Assembly: GCF_040096615.1 (NCBI RefSeq)
Contig: NZ_JBBMEJ010000006.1
Span: forward strand, 1 to 64,000
Source of the DNA: Blautia_A aquisgranensis
Lineage (GTDB): Bacteria > Bacillota > Clostridia > Lachnospirales > Lachnospiraceae
DNA: 64,000 nt
Direction of reading: 5' to 3'
Shown here: positions 16,277-25,354 of the stretch, piece by piece
How positions within the stretch are numbered: position 1 is the first letter of the stretch
Layout of the letters: each line of letters starts with the position of its first letter
Program-made: the position numbers and the translations under genes
Notes under the pieces: model-generated
What the model was told of the DNA's origin: nothing
The model's database searches: none
The model's input: the letters and a program-made list of their open reading frames with translations, nothing else

Positions 16277-17047
16277 ATGGCACATGTAATTGCAGTCGCT
16301 GGAAAAGGCGGCGTTGGAAAAACTACATTATGCGGAATGCTGATCCAGTATCTCTGCGAAAAGAAAAAAGGACCTGTACTGGCTGTAGATGCAGATGCCA
16401 ATTCAAATCTGAATGAGGTTCTCGGTGTAGAAGTAGATACTACACTGGGAGACGTACGTGAGGAGATTGCTCACGCGGAGATGGCAGCGAAGAGCCCGAT
16501 TCCGGCAGGAATGTCCAAAGCAGATTATGCGGAGGTACGTTTCGAGGACGCCCTTGCTGAGGAAGATGATTATGATCTTCTGGTAATGGGAAGAACACAG
16601 GGAAAAGGCTGCTACTGCTTTGTAAATGGCCTGCTTCAGGCACAGCTTGCCAAATACCAGAAGAATTATCCATATATTGTTGTGGATAATGAAGCAGGAA
16701 TGGAACATATCAGCAGAGGAATCCTTCCAAGCATGGAGACAGCGATCCTTGTAAGCGATTGCTCCAGAAGAGGCGTACAGGCAGTGGGCAGAATCGCTGA
16801 ACTTATTAAGGAATGCGATATGAAGCCTTCCCGTGTAGGACTTATCATCAATCGCGCACCAAAAGCAGAACTGAATCCTGGAATTCTTGAGGAAATCCAG
16901 AATCAGGGACTCGATCTGATCGGTGTAGTACCACAGGATGAGGCAGTCTATGAATATGACTGCGATGGTAAACCAACCGTTACTCTTCCTGAGGATAATC
17001 CGATGAGAAAAGCAGCTTTTGAAATTTTTGATAAATTAGGTTTATAA
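16277..17047 (+). CDS. cooC: CooC-type nickel-insertion ATPase (first copy)
   Basis: 256 residues of the MinD/SIMIBI P-loop class. The deviant Walker A motif GKGGVGKTT is at residues 8-16, with switch motifs AVDADANSNLNEV and VVDNEAGMEH. A CxC pair (GKGCYCFVNG, about residue 115), the nickel site that defines CooC, is present. CooC dimers load nickel into the C-cluster of carbon monoxide dehydrogenase. The start is the ATG after AGGAGG inside the leader hairpin. It sits directly ahead of acsA, so CODH is the likely client. Confidence 0.9.
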   Translation: MAHVIAVAGKGGVGKTTLCGMLIQYLCEKKKGPVLAVDADANSNLNEVLGVEVDTTLGDVREEIAHAEMAAKSPIPAGMSKADYAEVRFEDALAEEDDYDLLVMGRTQGKGCYCFVNGLLQAQLAKYQKNYPYIVVDNEAGMEHISRGILPSMETAILVSDCSRRGVQAVGRIAELIKECDMKPSRVGLIINRAPKAELNPGILEEIQNQGLDLIGVVPQDEAVYEYDCDGKPTVTLPEDNPMRKAAFEIFDKLGL

Positions 17048-17076
17048 TTAAATATAAACCTTTTTTTTAAAAAGAG

Positions 17077-17118
17077 AATAACCCATGGGTGGGGATGGGT
17101 TCCTGCCCGGGGCTTATT
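17077..17118 (+). other. GC-rich stem-loop region ahead of acsA
   Basis: AATAACCC can pair with GGGCTTATT, and AACCCAT can pair with ATGGGTT inside it, so alternative folds are possible. No T-tract follows directly; the acsA ribosome-binding site AAAGGAGG lies about 35 nt on. It may adjust expression of acsA relative to cooC. Confidence 0.4.
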
Positions 17119-17164
17119 ATAAAAAAGAAAAAATAAATAGATGTGCTATTAAAGGAGGTCTATA

Positions 17165-19057
17165 ATGAGTGAATTCAAATTAACTACAGTGGAGGAATTT
17201 GAAGCCGCTACAGCCCGTCTTCTTGAGACAGGTGCAAAGGTAGGAGCAGATGCATGGCAGATCCGTGCAAAGAACCAGACTCCGCACTGTAAATTCGGTG
17301 AGCAGGGTATCTGCTGTCGTATCTGTGCAATGGGACCGTGCCGTATTACACCGAAGGCTCCAAGAGGAGTCTGCGGATGTGATGCTCATGGTATCGTAGG
17401 AAGAAACTTCCTTAAATTTACAGCTGGTGGTGCAGCTACTCACTCTGATCATGGTCGTGAGATCTGTCATACACTGTACTGCGCAAAAGAGGGCGGAAAT
17501 TATCAGGTAAAAGATCCTGAGAAACTTCTTCGCATTGCTAAAGAGTGGGGCGTGGAAACAGAAGGCAAGGATATCTATGATCTGGCTCATGAGATGGCAG
17601 AGATCGGTCTTATGGAGTATGGTAAACCGTTCGGATATCAGAGATTCCTTGACAGAATGCCTGAAGGACAGAAAGAAAAGCTGATCGAGAACGAAATCGC
17701 ACCACGTGCTATTGACCGTGAGGTTGCAAGTTCCCTGCATATGTCTCATATGGGATGTTCTTCTCTTCCGGAAGCACTTGTAAAACAGTCTCTTCGTTGC
17801 GGCATGGCTGATGGATGGGGCGGTTCCATGATGGGAACAGAGTTCTCTGATGTATTATTCGGAACTCCGAAGCCGATTGATACAGAGGCTAACCTTGGAG
17901 TAATGGTTGAAGAGAATGTCAACATTGTTGTACACGGACATGATCCGAGTCTTTCTGAGATGATCTGTGAGTATGCAGACAGCAAAGAAATGATCGATTA
18001 TGCAAAATCCGTAGGAGCAAAAGGAATCACAGTTTCCGGTGTATGCTGTACTTCTAATGAGGTAGCTATGCGTCGTGGTGTTCCGATGGCTGGTAACTTC
18101 CTGCAGCAGGAGAACGTAGTACTGACAGGTGCCTGCGAGGCGATCGTAGTTGACGTTCAGTGTATCTTCCCTGCATTAGGACCTCTGAGCAAATGCTTCC
18201 ATACCAAATTTGTTACAACTTCTCCGATCGCTCAGATGCCGGATTCTGAATTTATCAGATTCAACGCTGAGACAGCAGGAGAAAATGCAAAAGCAATCGT
18301 TAAGATGGCTATCGATAACTTCAAGAACAGAAAACCTGAGCTTGTACATATCCCACAGCTGAAACAGAAAGCTACTGTTGGTTACTCAGTAGAAGCGATC
18401 GTTAAAGTTCTTGATGGTGTTACAAACTCTCAGGTTGATGTGACAGGAACAACCAAACCATTACTTGAGTGCATCACTTCCGGTGTTATCCGTGGTGCTG
18501 TCGCTATGGTTGGATGTAACAATCCTAAGATCCGTCCTGACTATGCACATATCGAATTGATGAAGAAGTGTATCGCAAATGATATCGTTATCATTGCTTC
18601 CGGATGTTCAGCACAGGCAGCTGCAAAAGCTGGTCTGATGGACAAATCTGCAAGAGATCTCTGTGGTGCAGGTCTGAAACGTGTCTGTGAGCTGGCTGAC
18701 ATCCCGCCGGTACTTCATATGGGATCCTGTGTAGATATCTCCCGTATGATGATTCTGGCTGCTGAACTTGCAAAAGATTCAGGACTTCAGATCAATCAGC
18801 TTCCGGTAGTAGGATGTGCTCCTGAGTGGATGTCTGAAAAAGCTGTATCCATCGGTAACTACGTAGTTGGTACCGGTATTGATACATTCCTTGGTGTTGA
18901 TCCATATGTTTCCGGTTCTTCAGAAATGTGTGAACTTCTTACAGAGGGAACAAGAAAATGGACAGGTGCTGCTTACACAGTAGAGACAGACATCGAGAAA
19001 TTAGTTGATCTTATGATCGAGAGAATTGAAGAGAAGAGAACAGCATTAGGAATCTAA
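17165..19057 (+). CDS. acsA: Carbon monoxide dehydrogenase catalytic subunit (CODH/ACS)
   Basis: 630 residues of the Ni-Fe-S CODH (CooS/AcsA) family. It reduces CO2 to CO at the C-cluster and passes CO through a tunnel to AcsB. The D- and B-cluster cysteines are in CKFGEQGICCRICAMGPCRI (about residues 43-62). Elements around the C-cluster include ATHSDHGREI (His ligand), VCCTSNE, VDVQCIFP, GCNNPK, GCSAQAAAK and MGSCVDISR. It is the first structural gene of the CODH/ACS block, flanked by two cooC-type maturation genes. It has a strong ribosome-binding site. Confidence 0.98.
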   Translation: MSEFKLTTVEEFEAATARLLETGAKVGADAWQIRAKNQTPHCKFGEQGICCRICAMGPCRITPKAPRGVCGCDAHGIVGRNFLKFTAGGAATHSDHGREICHTLYCAKEGGNYQVKDPEKLLRIAKEWGVETEGKDIYDLAHEMAEIGLMEYGKPFGYQRFLDRMPEGQKEKLIENEIAPRAIDREVASSLHMSHMGCSSLPEALVKQSLRCGMADGWGGSMMGTEFSDVLFGTPKPIDTEANLGVMVEENVNIVVHGHDPSLSEMICEYADSKEMIDYAKSVGAKGITVSGVCCTSNEVAMRRGVPMAGNFLQQENVVLTGACEAIVVDVQCIFPALGPLSKCFHTKFVTTSPIAQMPDSEFIRFNAETAGENAKAIVKMAIDNFKNRKPELVHIPQLKQKATVGYSVEAIVKVLDGVTNSQVDVTGTTKPLLECITSGVIRGAVAMVGCNNPKIRPDYAHIELMKKCIANDIVIIASGCSAQAAAKAGLMDKSARDLCGAGLKRVCELADIPPVLHMGSCVDISRMMILAAELAKDSGLQINQLPVVGCAPEWMSEKAVSIGNYVVGTGIDTFLGVDPYVSGSSEMCELLTEGTRKWTGAAYTVETDIEKLVDLMIERIEEKRTALGI

Positions 19058-19101
19058 TCCGTTGCGATCTTTAAAATGTTATAAAAGGTGGAAGACGTAA
19101 A

Positions 19102-19875
19102 ATGAAAATAGCAGTAACCGGTAAAGGCGGAGTAGGAAAGACAACTTTCGCAGCAACACTTGCAAGATTGTACGCAGATGAGGGTAAAAAAGTCCTTGCG
19201 GCGGATGTGGATCCGGATGCGAACCTGGGTCTTGCCCTTGGATTTGACGAGGAAACATTGGATTCTATTGTTCCGATTTCAAAAATGCGTAAGCTTATAG
19301 AAGAACGTACCGGAGCCAACAGTCAGAATCAGTTTTATAAGCTGAACCCAAAGGTAGACGATATTCCGGATACTTATGGAAAAACCTGTAATGGCGTAAA
19401 GCTGCTTGTCCTTGGGACTGTGGAAACAGGTGGAGGCGGATGCGTCTGTCCTGAACATGTGATGCTTAAAAGAGTGATCAATAACCTTGTGATCCACAGA
19501 GACGATGTGGTGATCATGGATATGGAGGCCGGCCTGGAACATCTGGGCCGGGGCACCACGGAGAGCATGGATGAATTTATTGTAGTGATCGAACCAGGGG
19601 CAAGAAGTGTTCAGACCTATAAAAATGTCAAACGTCTTGCAAAAGATCTGGGAGTTTCCCAGGTCAAAGTCGTGGCCAATAAAGTAAGAAATCCGGAAGA
19701 TGAAGAATTTGTCCGGAATAAGATTCCGGCAGAAGATCTGCTTGGGATGATCCACTACAATACAGAAGTTATAGATGCTGATCGTCAGGGAAAATCTCCC
19801 TACGATTTCAGTGAAACTGTAACAGCTGAAATCAGAAAAATCAAAGACAAAATTGATCAGAATTCAATTCTGTAA
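19102..19875 (+). CDS. CooC/AcsF-type nickel-insertion ATPase (second copy)
   Basis: 257 residues: deviant Walker A GKGGVGKTT (residues 7-15), DVDPDANLGLALG, and the CxC pair in GGGCVCPEH (about residue 115), so a second member of the CooC family but only distantly similar to the first. AcsF in other acetogens is the paralogue that matures acetyl-CoA synthase. Its location between acsA and the acsB genes suggests this one serves AcsB while the upstream copy serves AcsA. That division is inferred from order only. Confidence 0.87.
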   Translation: MKIAVTGKGGVGKTTFAATLARLYADEGKKVLAADVDPDANLGLALGFDEETLDSIVPISKMRKLIEERTGANSQNQFYKLNPKVDDIPDTYGKTCNGVKLLVLGTVETGGGGCVCPEHVMLKRVINNLVIHRDDVVIMDMEAGLEHLGRGTTESMDEFIVVIEPGARSVQTYKNVKRLAKDLGVSQVKVVANKVRNPEDEEFVRNKIPAEDLLGMIHYNTEVIDADRQGKSPYDFSETVTAEIRKIKDKIDQNSIL

Positions 19876-19892
19876 AAATAGGAGGTATTACA

Positions 19893-22022
19893 GTGACTTT
19901 ATTTGATAGAGTATTCGGCGGAAACGATGCTGTATATGGTTTAACAGAGGGTGCTATTGACGGCGCGATCGCTCAGTATGGCGAAGATAAAGCTGTCAGC
20001 TTCCCGAATACCGCTTACAGCCTTCCTTGCTACTATGCTGTAACAGGAACAAAGGTTACAACCTTAAAAGAATTAAAAGAAGCTCTTGGCGTTGTTAAAA
20101 CACTTATGACAAGAGAGAAAAGACTGAACGATGCATTCATGTCAGGTGTTGCTACAGCACTCTGTGCAGAGTTCATCGAGGTTCTGAAATATATCGACGG
20201 TGCTACTCCTTATGAAGAGCCATGCTACGGACATCTTGCAGATGCAGTGATCCGTGAGCTTGGTGTACCGCTTGTAACAGGCGATATCCCAGGTGTTGCT
20301 GTTATCCTTGGTGCTGCTCCTAGCGTAGAAGAGGGTGTTGCTCTTGTAAAGAGCTATCAGGCACAGGGTATCCTTGTAACACTGGTTGGCGGAATCATCG
20401 ACCAGGTTGCCGAGGCTGGAATGAACACAGGGGCAAACGTTCGTGTTATCCCGCTTGGAAAAGATGTTACAGCTGTAATCCATGTAGTATCTGTAGCACT
20501 TCGTGCAGCCCTGATCTTCGGTAATGTAACTCCTGGAGATGCAGGAACACTTATGAAATATACAATGGATCGTGTACCGGCATTTGTTAACGCATTCAAA
20601 CCTCTGGATGACGTTATTGTTGCATGCGGCGCAGGCGCTATCGCACTTGGCTTCCCGGTAATCACAAACGAAACAGAGAATATCTTCCGTGTACCGAAGA
20701 GCCTTATTGTTCAGGAAGATGTAAGCAAATTCAATGCAACATCTCTTGAAGCTCGTGACATTAAGATCAAGATCACAAACATCGATATTCCGGTTGCTTT
20801 CGCATCTGCATTCGAGGGTGAGATCATCCGTCGTAAAGACATGCAGGTTGAGTTCGATGGTTCCCGTGTAGACTGTGCAGAGCTTGTACATACATGTGAT
20901 GCTTCAGAAATCGAAGACCATAAGATCACAGTTGTTGGTCCTGAGGTTGATGACATGGAGCTTGGAAGCAAGAACAGCATTGCTTACGTTGTAAAAGTTG
21001 CAGGCAAGAACATGCAGCCTGACTTTGAACCGGTTATCGAGCGTAAATTCCACAACTACATCAACTGCATCGAGGGTGTATATCATACAGGACAGCGTGA
21101 TATGCAGCGTATCCGTATCAGCAAGACAGCATTCGAGGCTGGCTTCAAGATCAAACATATCGGTGAGGTTCTTTACGCATCTGTTAAGAACGAGTTCGAT
21201 GCAGTCGTAGATAAATGTGAGGTTGTTATCTACACAGATCCTGCTGAGTGTACAAGAGTTCGTCATGAGGTTGCTATCCCGATCTTTGATAAACGTGATG
21301 AGCGTCTTGATACTCTGACAGATGAGTCTGTTGACGTATATTACAGCTGTATCCTCTGCCAGGCATTCTCCCCATCCCACGTATGCGTGGTAACACCGGA
21401 GAGACTTGGACTTTGCGGAGCTGTTTCATGGCTTGATGCAAAAGCTACACATCAGCTTGACCCGAACGGTCCTTGCCAGGTAATCACAAAAGAGCGTCCG
21501 ATCAATGAAGAACTTGGTTCTTATGAAGATGTTGATGAGGCAGTTCAGAAACTTTCCCAGGGTGCTCTGGAGCACGTTACACTGTACTCCATCATGCAGG
21601 ACCCGATGACTTCCTGCGGATGCTTCGAGTGTATCTGCGGTATCGAGCCATTCTCCAATGGTGTTGTTATCGCTAACCGTGAGTATGCAGGTATGACACC
21701 ACTTGGAATGACATTCCCAGAGATGGCATCCATGACAGGTGGTGGAGTTCAGACTCCTGGATTCATGGGACATGGTAAACATTTCATTTCTTCCAAGAAG
21801 TTCATGAAGGCAGAGGGCGGTATCGAGCGTATCGTATGGATGCCTAAGGAACTGAAAGAGTTCGTTGCTGACAGACTTAATAAGACAGCAAAAGATCTCT
21901 ACGGAATTGATAACTTCACAGATATGATCGGTGATGAGACAATCGCAGAAGATCCAGAGACACTGGTTGCATTCCTTACAGAGAAAGGACATCCGGCACT
22001 TGGACTTGATCCGATGATGTAA
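19893..22022 (+). CDS. acsB: Acetyl-CoA synthase (CODH/ACS beta), copy 1
   Basis: 709 residues, full length for bacterial AcsB including the N-terminal CODH-docking domain. It joins CO, a methyl group from the corrinoid protein and CoA into acetyl-CoA. The A-cluster ligands align with a constant offset of 20 from the Moorella enzyme: Cys486, Cys489, Cys498, Cys508, Cys575 and Cys577 (CILC, HVCVV, LGLCGAV, CGCFEC). It follows the second cooC gene by 17 nt. A near-identical paralogue follows after four stem-loops. Confidence 0.98.
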   Translation: MTLFDRVFGGNDAVYGLTEGAIDGAIAQYGEDKAVSFPNTAYSLPCYYAVTGTKVTTLKELKEALGVVKTLMTREKRLNDAFMSGVATALCAEFIEVLKYIDGATPYEEPCYGHLADAVIRELGVPLVTGDIPGVAVILGAAPSVEEGVALVKSYQAQGILVTLVGGIIDQVAEAGMNTGANVRVIPLGKDVTAVIHVVSVALRAALIFGNVTPGDAGTLMKYTMDRVPAFVNAFKPLDDVIVACGAGAIALGFPVITNETENIFRVPKSLIVQEDVSKFNATSLEARDIKIKITNIDIPVAFASAFEGEIIRRKDMQVEFDGSRVDCAELVHTCDASEIEDHKITVVGPEVDDMELGSKNSIAYVVKVAGKNMQPDFEPVIERKFHNYINCIEGVYHTGQRDMQRIRISKTAFEAGFKIKHIGEVLYASVKNEFDAVVDKCEVVIYTDPAECTRVRHEVAIPIFDKRDERLDTLTDESVDVYYSCILCQAFSPSHVCVVTPERLGLCGAVSWLDAKATHQLDPNGPCQVITKERPINEELGSYEDVDEAVQKLSQGALEHVTLYSIMQDPMTSCGCFECICGIEPFSNGVVIANREYAGMTPLGMTFPEMASMTGGGVQTPGFMGHGKHFISSKKFMKAEGGIERIVWMPKELKEFVADRLNKTAKDLYGIDNFTDMIGDETIAEDPETLVAFLTEKGHPALGLDPMM

Positions 22023-22208
22023 TCCGACCAAATGCGGATATTTCATCCGTTTAACTTACTAGGGAAAGAATGCTTGCATTCTTTCCCTTACCGATTGAAT
22101 AGTGCGCGAAATATCAATATGCTTGCGGAACATATTGAGAGAAACTTTATATATGACTGCCTCTGGCAGATCATATAAATAAAAAAACAGGAAATGGAGA
22201 TGTGCAAT
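22023..22208 (+). other. Four-hairpin intercistronic region between the acsB copies
   Basis: Four consecutive inverted repeats fill this gap: CGGAT/ATCCG (22035-22049), an 11-bp GGGAAAGAATG/CATTCTTTCCC (22062-22087), TCAATATG/CATATTGA (22114-22138) and ATATGA-CTGCC/GGCAG-a-TCATAT (22151-22176). None has a proper T-tract. It could hold a processing site, an attenuator or a ligand-sensing RNA that sets the AcsB1:AcsB2 ratio. Confidence 0.55.
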
Positions 22209-24335
22209 ATGTTGATTGACAGAATTTTCAACGGAAATGATGCTGTCTATGGCCTGACAGTACAGGCAGTAGACGGGGCAATTGCACAGCACGGAGCAGA
22301 CAAAGCGGTGGGATTTCCGCATACAGCTTACTGCCTGCCCTGCTACTATGCAGTTACTGGCGTAAAAGTTAAGACCCTTGGTGAGATGAAAGAGGCTCTT
22401 GGGGTCGTGAAGACATTGATGACAAGAGAGCAGCAGCTTGATGACGCTTTGATGTCAGGTGTTGCAACTGCATTGTGTGCTGAATTTATTGAAGCTTTGA
22501 AATATCTGGATGGTGCGGAACCGTATAGTGAACCGTGCTACGGACATTTGGCAGACTCCATTATCCGAGAGATGGGTGTACCGCTTGTAACAGGTGATAT
22601 TCCGGGTGTTGCAGTTATTCTTGGCTCTGCACCGACTGCGAAAGAAGGAGTGGATCTGATCAAGAGTTACCAGGCACAGGGTATTCTGGTAACACTGGTT
22701 GGCGGTATTATCAATCAGGCACAGGAGCTTGGCCTTAAGATGGGCTATAATGTAAGGATCGTACCTCTTGGAAAAGATGTTACATCTGTGATCCATGTAG
22801 TATCCGTTGCACTTCGTGCAGCACTGATCTTCGGTAATGTAACTCCTGGCGATGCAGCCAGCCTGCTTACTTATACGAAAGATCGTGTACCGGCATTTGT
22901 AAATGCGTTCAAACCGGTGGATGATGTGATCCTTGCAGCCGGAGCCGGAGCAATTAAGCTTGGTTTCCCGGTTATCACAAACGAAGACGAGAATGTGGAA
23001 GAGGTTCCGGGAGCTCTGATCGGCTGCGCGAATGTAGCCGACTTTAACAAGGTTTCCCTGGAAGCCAGAAATATCAAGATCAAGATCACGAAGATCGATA
23101 TTCCGGTTGCCTTTGCTTCTGCATTTGAGGGCGAGATTATCAGACGTAAAGACATGCAGGTTGAGTTTGATGGTTCCCGTGTAGACTGCGCTGAGCTTGT
23201 CCAGACAAGAGACATGAGCGAAGTGGAAGATCATAAGATCACCGTCGTTGGTCCGGAAGTGGATGAGATGGAATTCGGCAGTAAGAACAGCATTGCATAT
23301 GTTGTAGAAGTTGCCGGAAAAAAGATGCAGCCTGACTTTGAGCCTGTTATTGAGAGAAAGTTCCACAATTATATTAACTGCATTGAAGGTGTATATCACA
23401 CAGGTCAGAGAGATATGCAGCGTATCCGTATCAGCATTGAAGCATTTAATGCTGGATTCCGTATCAAACATATCGGTGAAGTACTTTACAGTCAGGTCAA
23501 GAATGAGTTTGCGGCCGTAGTTGATAAATGTCAGGTTACGATCTATACAGATCCTGCTGAATGTACAAGAATCCGTCATGAAGTTGCCATTCCGGTATTC
23601 GACAAACGAGATGAGAGACTGGATAATCTGACAGATGAGTCTGTAGATGTATATTACAGCTGTATTCTCTGTCAGGCATTTTCACCGTCTCATGTATGCG
23701 TGGTAACGCCGGAGAGACTGGGACTTTGCGGAGCTGTTTCATGGCTTGATGCAAAAGCCACGAATCAGCTGGATCCGGCAGGTCCGTGTCAGGTGATCAC
23801 GAAAGAACGTCCAATCGATGAGAATCTTGGTTCTTACGAGGATGTTGATGAAGCCGTCAGAAAATTCTCACAGGGTGCTCTTGAGCATGTTACACTTTAT
23901 TCCATTATGCAGGATCCGATGACTTCCTGCGGATGCTTCGAGTGTATCTGCGGTATCGAGCCGTTTTCCAATGGTGTTGTTATTGCCAACAGAGAGTACG
24001 CAGGCATGACACCGCTTGGAATGACATTCCCGGAGATGGCTTCCATGACTGGTGGCGGAGTTCAGACACCTGGATTTATGGGACATGGCAAGCATTTCAT
24101 TTCATCCAAGAAGTTCATGAAGGCAGAGGGCGGTATCGAGCGTATCGTATGGATGCCGAAGGAGTTGAAAGAGACAGTTGCGGAACGTCTCAATAAGACT
24201 GCGAAAGAGCTTTATGGTATCGATAATTTCACAGATATGGTCGGAGATGAGACTATCGCTACAGATCCTGAGGCACTTGTGGAATTTTTAACAGAAAAAG
24301 GCCATCCAGCCTTGTCAATGGACCCTATGATGTAG
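22209..24335 (+). CDS. acsB: Acetyl-CoA synthase (CODH/ACS beta), copy 2
   Basis: 708 residues from the ATG at 22209, which aligns with the start of copy 1 and follows TGGAG; an earlier in-frame ATG (22194) is less likely. All six A-cluster cysteines are kept and no truncation is seen, so the enzyme should be active. A stretch of about 102 residues covering the distal A-cluster cysteines (554-655 here) is identical to copy 1, whereas the N-terminal domain and the third-base choices differ. This suggests an old duplication with selection or gene conversion in the catalytic domain. Confidence 0.97.
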   Translation: MLIDRIFNGNDAVYGLTVQAVDGAIAQHGADKAVGFPHTAYCLPCYYAVTGVKVKTLGEMKEALGVVKTLMTREQQLDDALMSGVATALCAEFIEALKYLDGAEPYSEPCYGHLADSIIREMGVPLVTGDIPGVAVILGSAPTAKEGVDLIKSYQAQGILVTLVGGIINQAQELGLKMGYNVRIVPLGKDVTSVIHVVSVALRAALIFGNVTPGDAASLLTYTKDRVPAFVNAFKPVDDVILAAGAGAIKLGFPVITNEDENVEEVPGALIGCANVADFNKVSLEARNIKIKITKIDIPVAFASAFEGEIIRRKDMQVEFDGSRVDCAELVQTRDMSEVEDHKITVVGPEVDEMEFGSKNSIAYVVEVAGKKMQPDFEPVIERKFHNYINCIEGVYHTGQRDMQRIRISIEAFNAGFRIKHIGEVLYSQVKNEFAAVVDKCQVTIYTDPAECTRIRHEVAIPVFDKRDERLDNLTDESVDVYYSCILCQAFSPSHVCVVTPERLGLCGAVSWLDAKATNQLDPAGPCQVITKERPIDENLGSYEDVDEAVRKFSQGALEHVTLYSIMQDPMTSCGCFECICGIEPFSNGVVIANREYAGMTPLGMTFPEMASMTGGGVQTPGFMGHGKHFISSKKFMKAEGGIERIVWMPKELKETVAERLNKTAKELYGIDNFTDMVGDETIATDPEALVEFLTEKGHPALSMDPMM

Positions 24336-24341
24336 TATAAT
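24312..24341 (+). promoter_or_regulatory. Possible internal promoter for acsD-acsC-acsE
   Basis: TTGTCA (24312-24317), an 18-nt spacer and a perfect TATAAT (24336-24341), straddling the acsB copy 2 stop codon and about 50 nt before acsD. It would allow corrinoid-protein genes to be expressed independently of CODH/ACS. Confidence 0.45.
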
Positions 24342-24393
24342 ATAAGAAGCTCTGTAGTTTTTAATTATTATTTTTTAAGGAGGCTAACGAAAA

Positions 24394-25335
24394 ATGCCGT
24401 TTAATCAGAAACCACAAAAGTTCAATGCAAAGATTAATGAAGTCACAATCGGAAGCGGAGATAAGACTGTGACTATTGGTGGGGATTGTACATTCCCGTT
24501 TTACTCTTTTGACGCAGAGTCAGAGAACTGCCCGAAGATCGGTGTAGAGATCTCTGATATGGGTCTTGAGGGTGTATCTGACGGTATCAAAGCATACTAT
24601 GAAGGCGCTACAACAATGGGAGAGATCGCTAAGAAAGCTGCTGCAATGGAGGGTGCTGACTTTGTTGCACTTATCCTTGAGGGCGGAGATCCGAACGGTG
24701 TCAACAAATCCATTGATGAGCTGATCGAAGTTGTAAAAGAGGTTGCTGATGCAGTTGACTGTCCACTGGTTGTAGAGGGATGCAAGAACGTTGAGAAGGA
24801 TGCAGAGCTCCTTCCGAAGGTTGCAGAGGCTCTTCAGGGCAGAAATGCACTGATCCTTTCTGAGAAGGAAGAGAACTACAAGGCAATCGGTGCAGCAGCA
24901 GGTCTTGCTTACAATCAGATCGTAGGCGCTGAGTCTGCCGTTGATATCAACCTTGCTAAACAGCTTAACGTTGTTACTACACAGCTTGGTGTAGATGCGA
25001 AGAAGATCGTTATGAATATCGGTAGTGCAGCAGCTGGATATGGATATGAGTACGTAGTTTCCACTATGGACCGTATCAAAGGTGCCGCTTTAGGACAGAA
25101 TGATAACATGCTGCAGATGCCTATTATTACACCTGTTTCTGCTGAGACATGGAATGTTAAGGAAGCAACAGCTTCTGAGGCAGATATGCCTGAGTGGGGA
25201 TCACAGGATGAGCGTGGAATCGACATGGAAGTTGAGACAGCAGCTGCTGACCTTGCAGCTGGTTCTGATGCAGTTATCTTAAGACATCCGGAATCTGTTA
25301 AAACAATTTCCAAACTGATCAAAGCACTCGCGTAA
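24394..25335 (+). CDS. acsD: Corrinoid/iron-sulfur protein, small subunit
   Basis: A 313-residue TIM-barrel subunit (CODH delta family) that pairs with AcsC to bind the corrinoid that carries the methyl group from AcsE to AcsB. Family segments are FNAKINEVTIG, VEISDMGLEG, LILEGGDPNG, NIGSAAAGYGYEYV and DAVILRHPESVKTI at the end. It is followed 19 nt later by acsC. Confidence 0.96.
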   Translation: MPFNQKPQKFNAKINEVTIGSGDKTVTIGGDCTFPFYSFDAESENCPKIGVEISDMGLEGVSDGIKAYYEGATTMGEIAKKAAAMEGADFVALILEGGDPNGVNKSIDELIEVVKEVADAVDCPLVVEGCKNVEKDAELLPKVAEALQGRNALILSEKEENYKAIGAAAGLAYNQIVGAESAVDINLAKQLNVVTTQLGVDAKKIVMNIGSAAAGYGYEYVVSTMDRIKGAALGQNDNMLQMPIITPVSAETWNVKEATASEADMPEWGSQDERGIDMEVETAAADLAAGSDAVILRHPESVKTISKLIKALA

Positions 25336-25354
25336 TAAATAGGAGGATAGAGTT

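Noticed and set aside
19893..24335. Tandem acsB genes as an assembly duplication
   Set aside because: The copies differ at many residues and most third bases in the N-terminal domain, and the gaps around them differ, so they are real paralogues.
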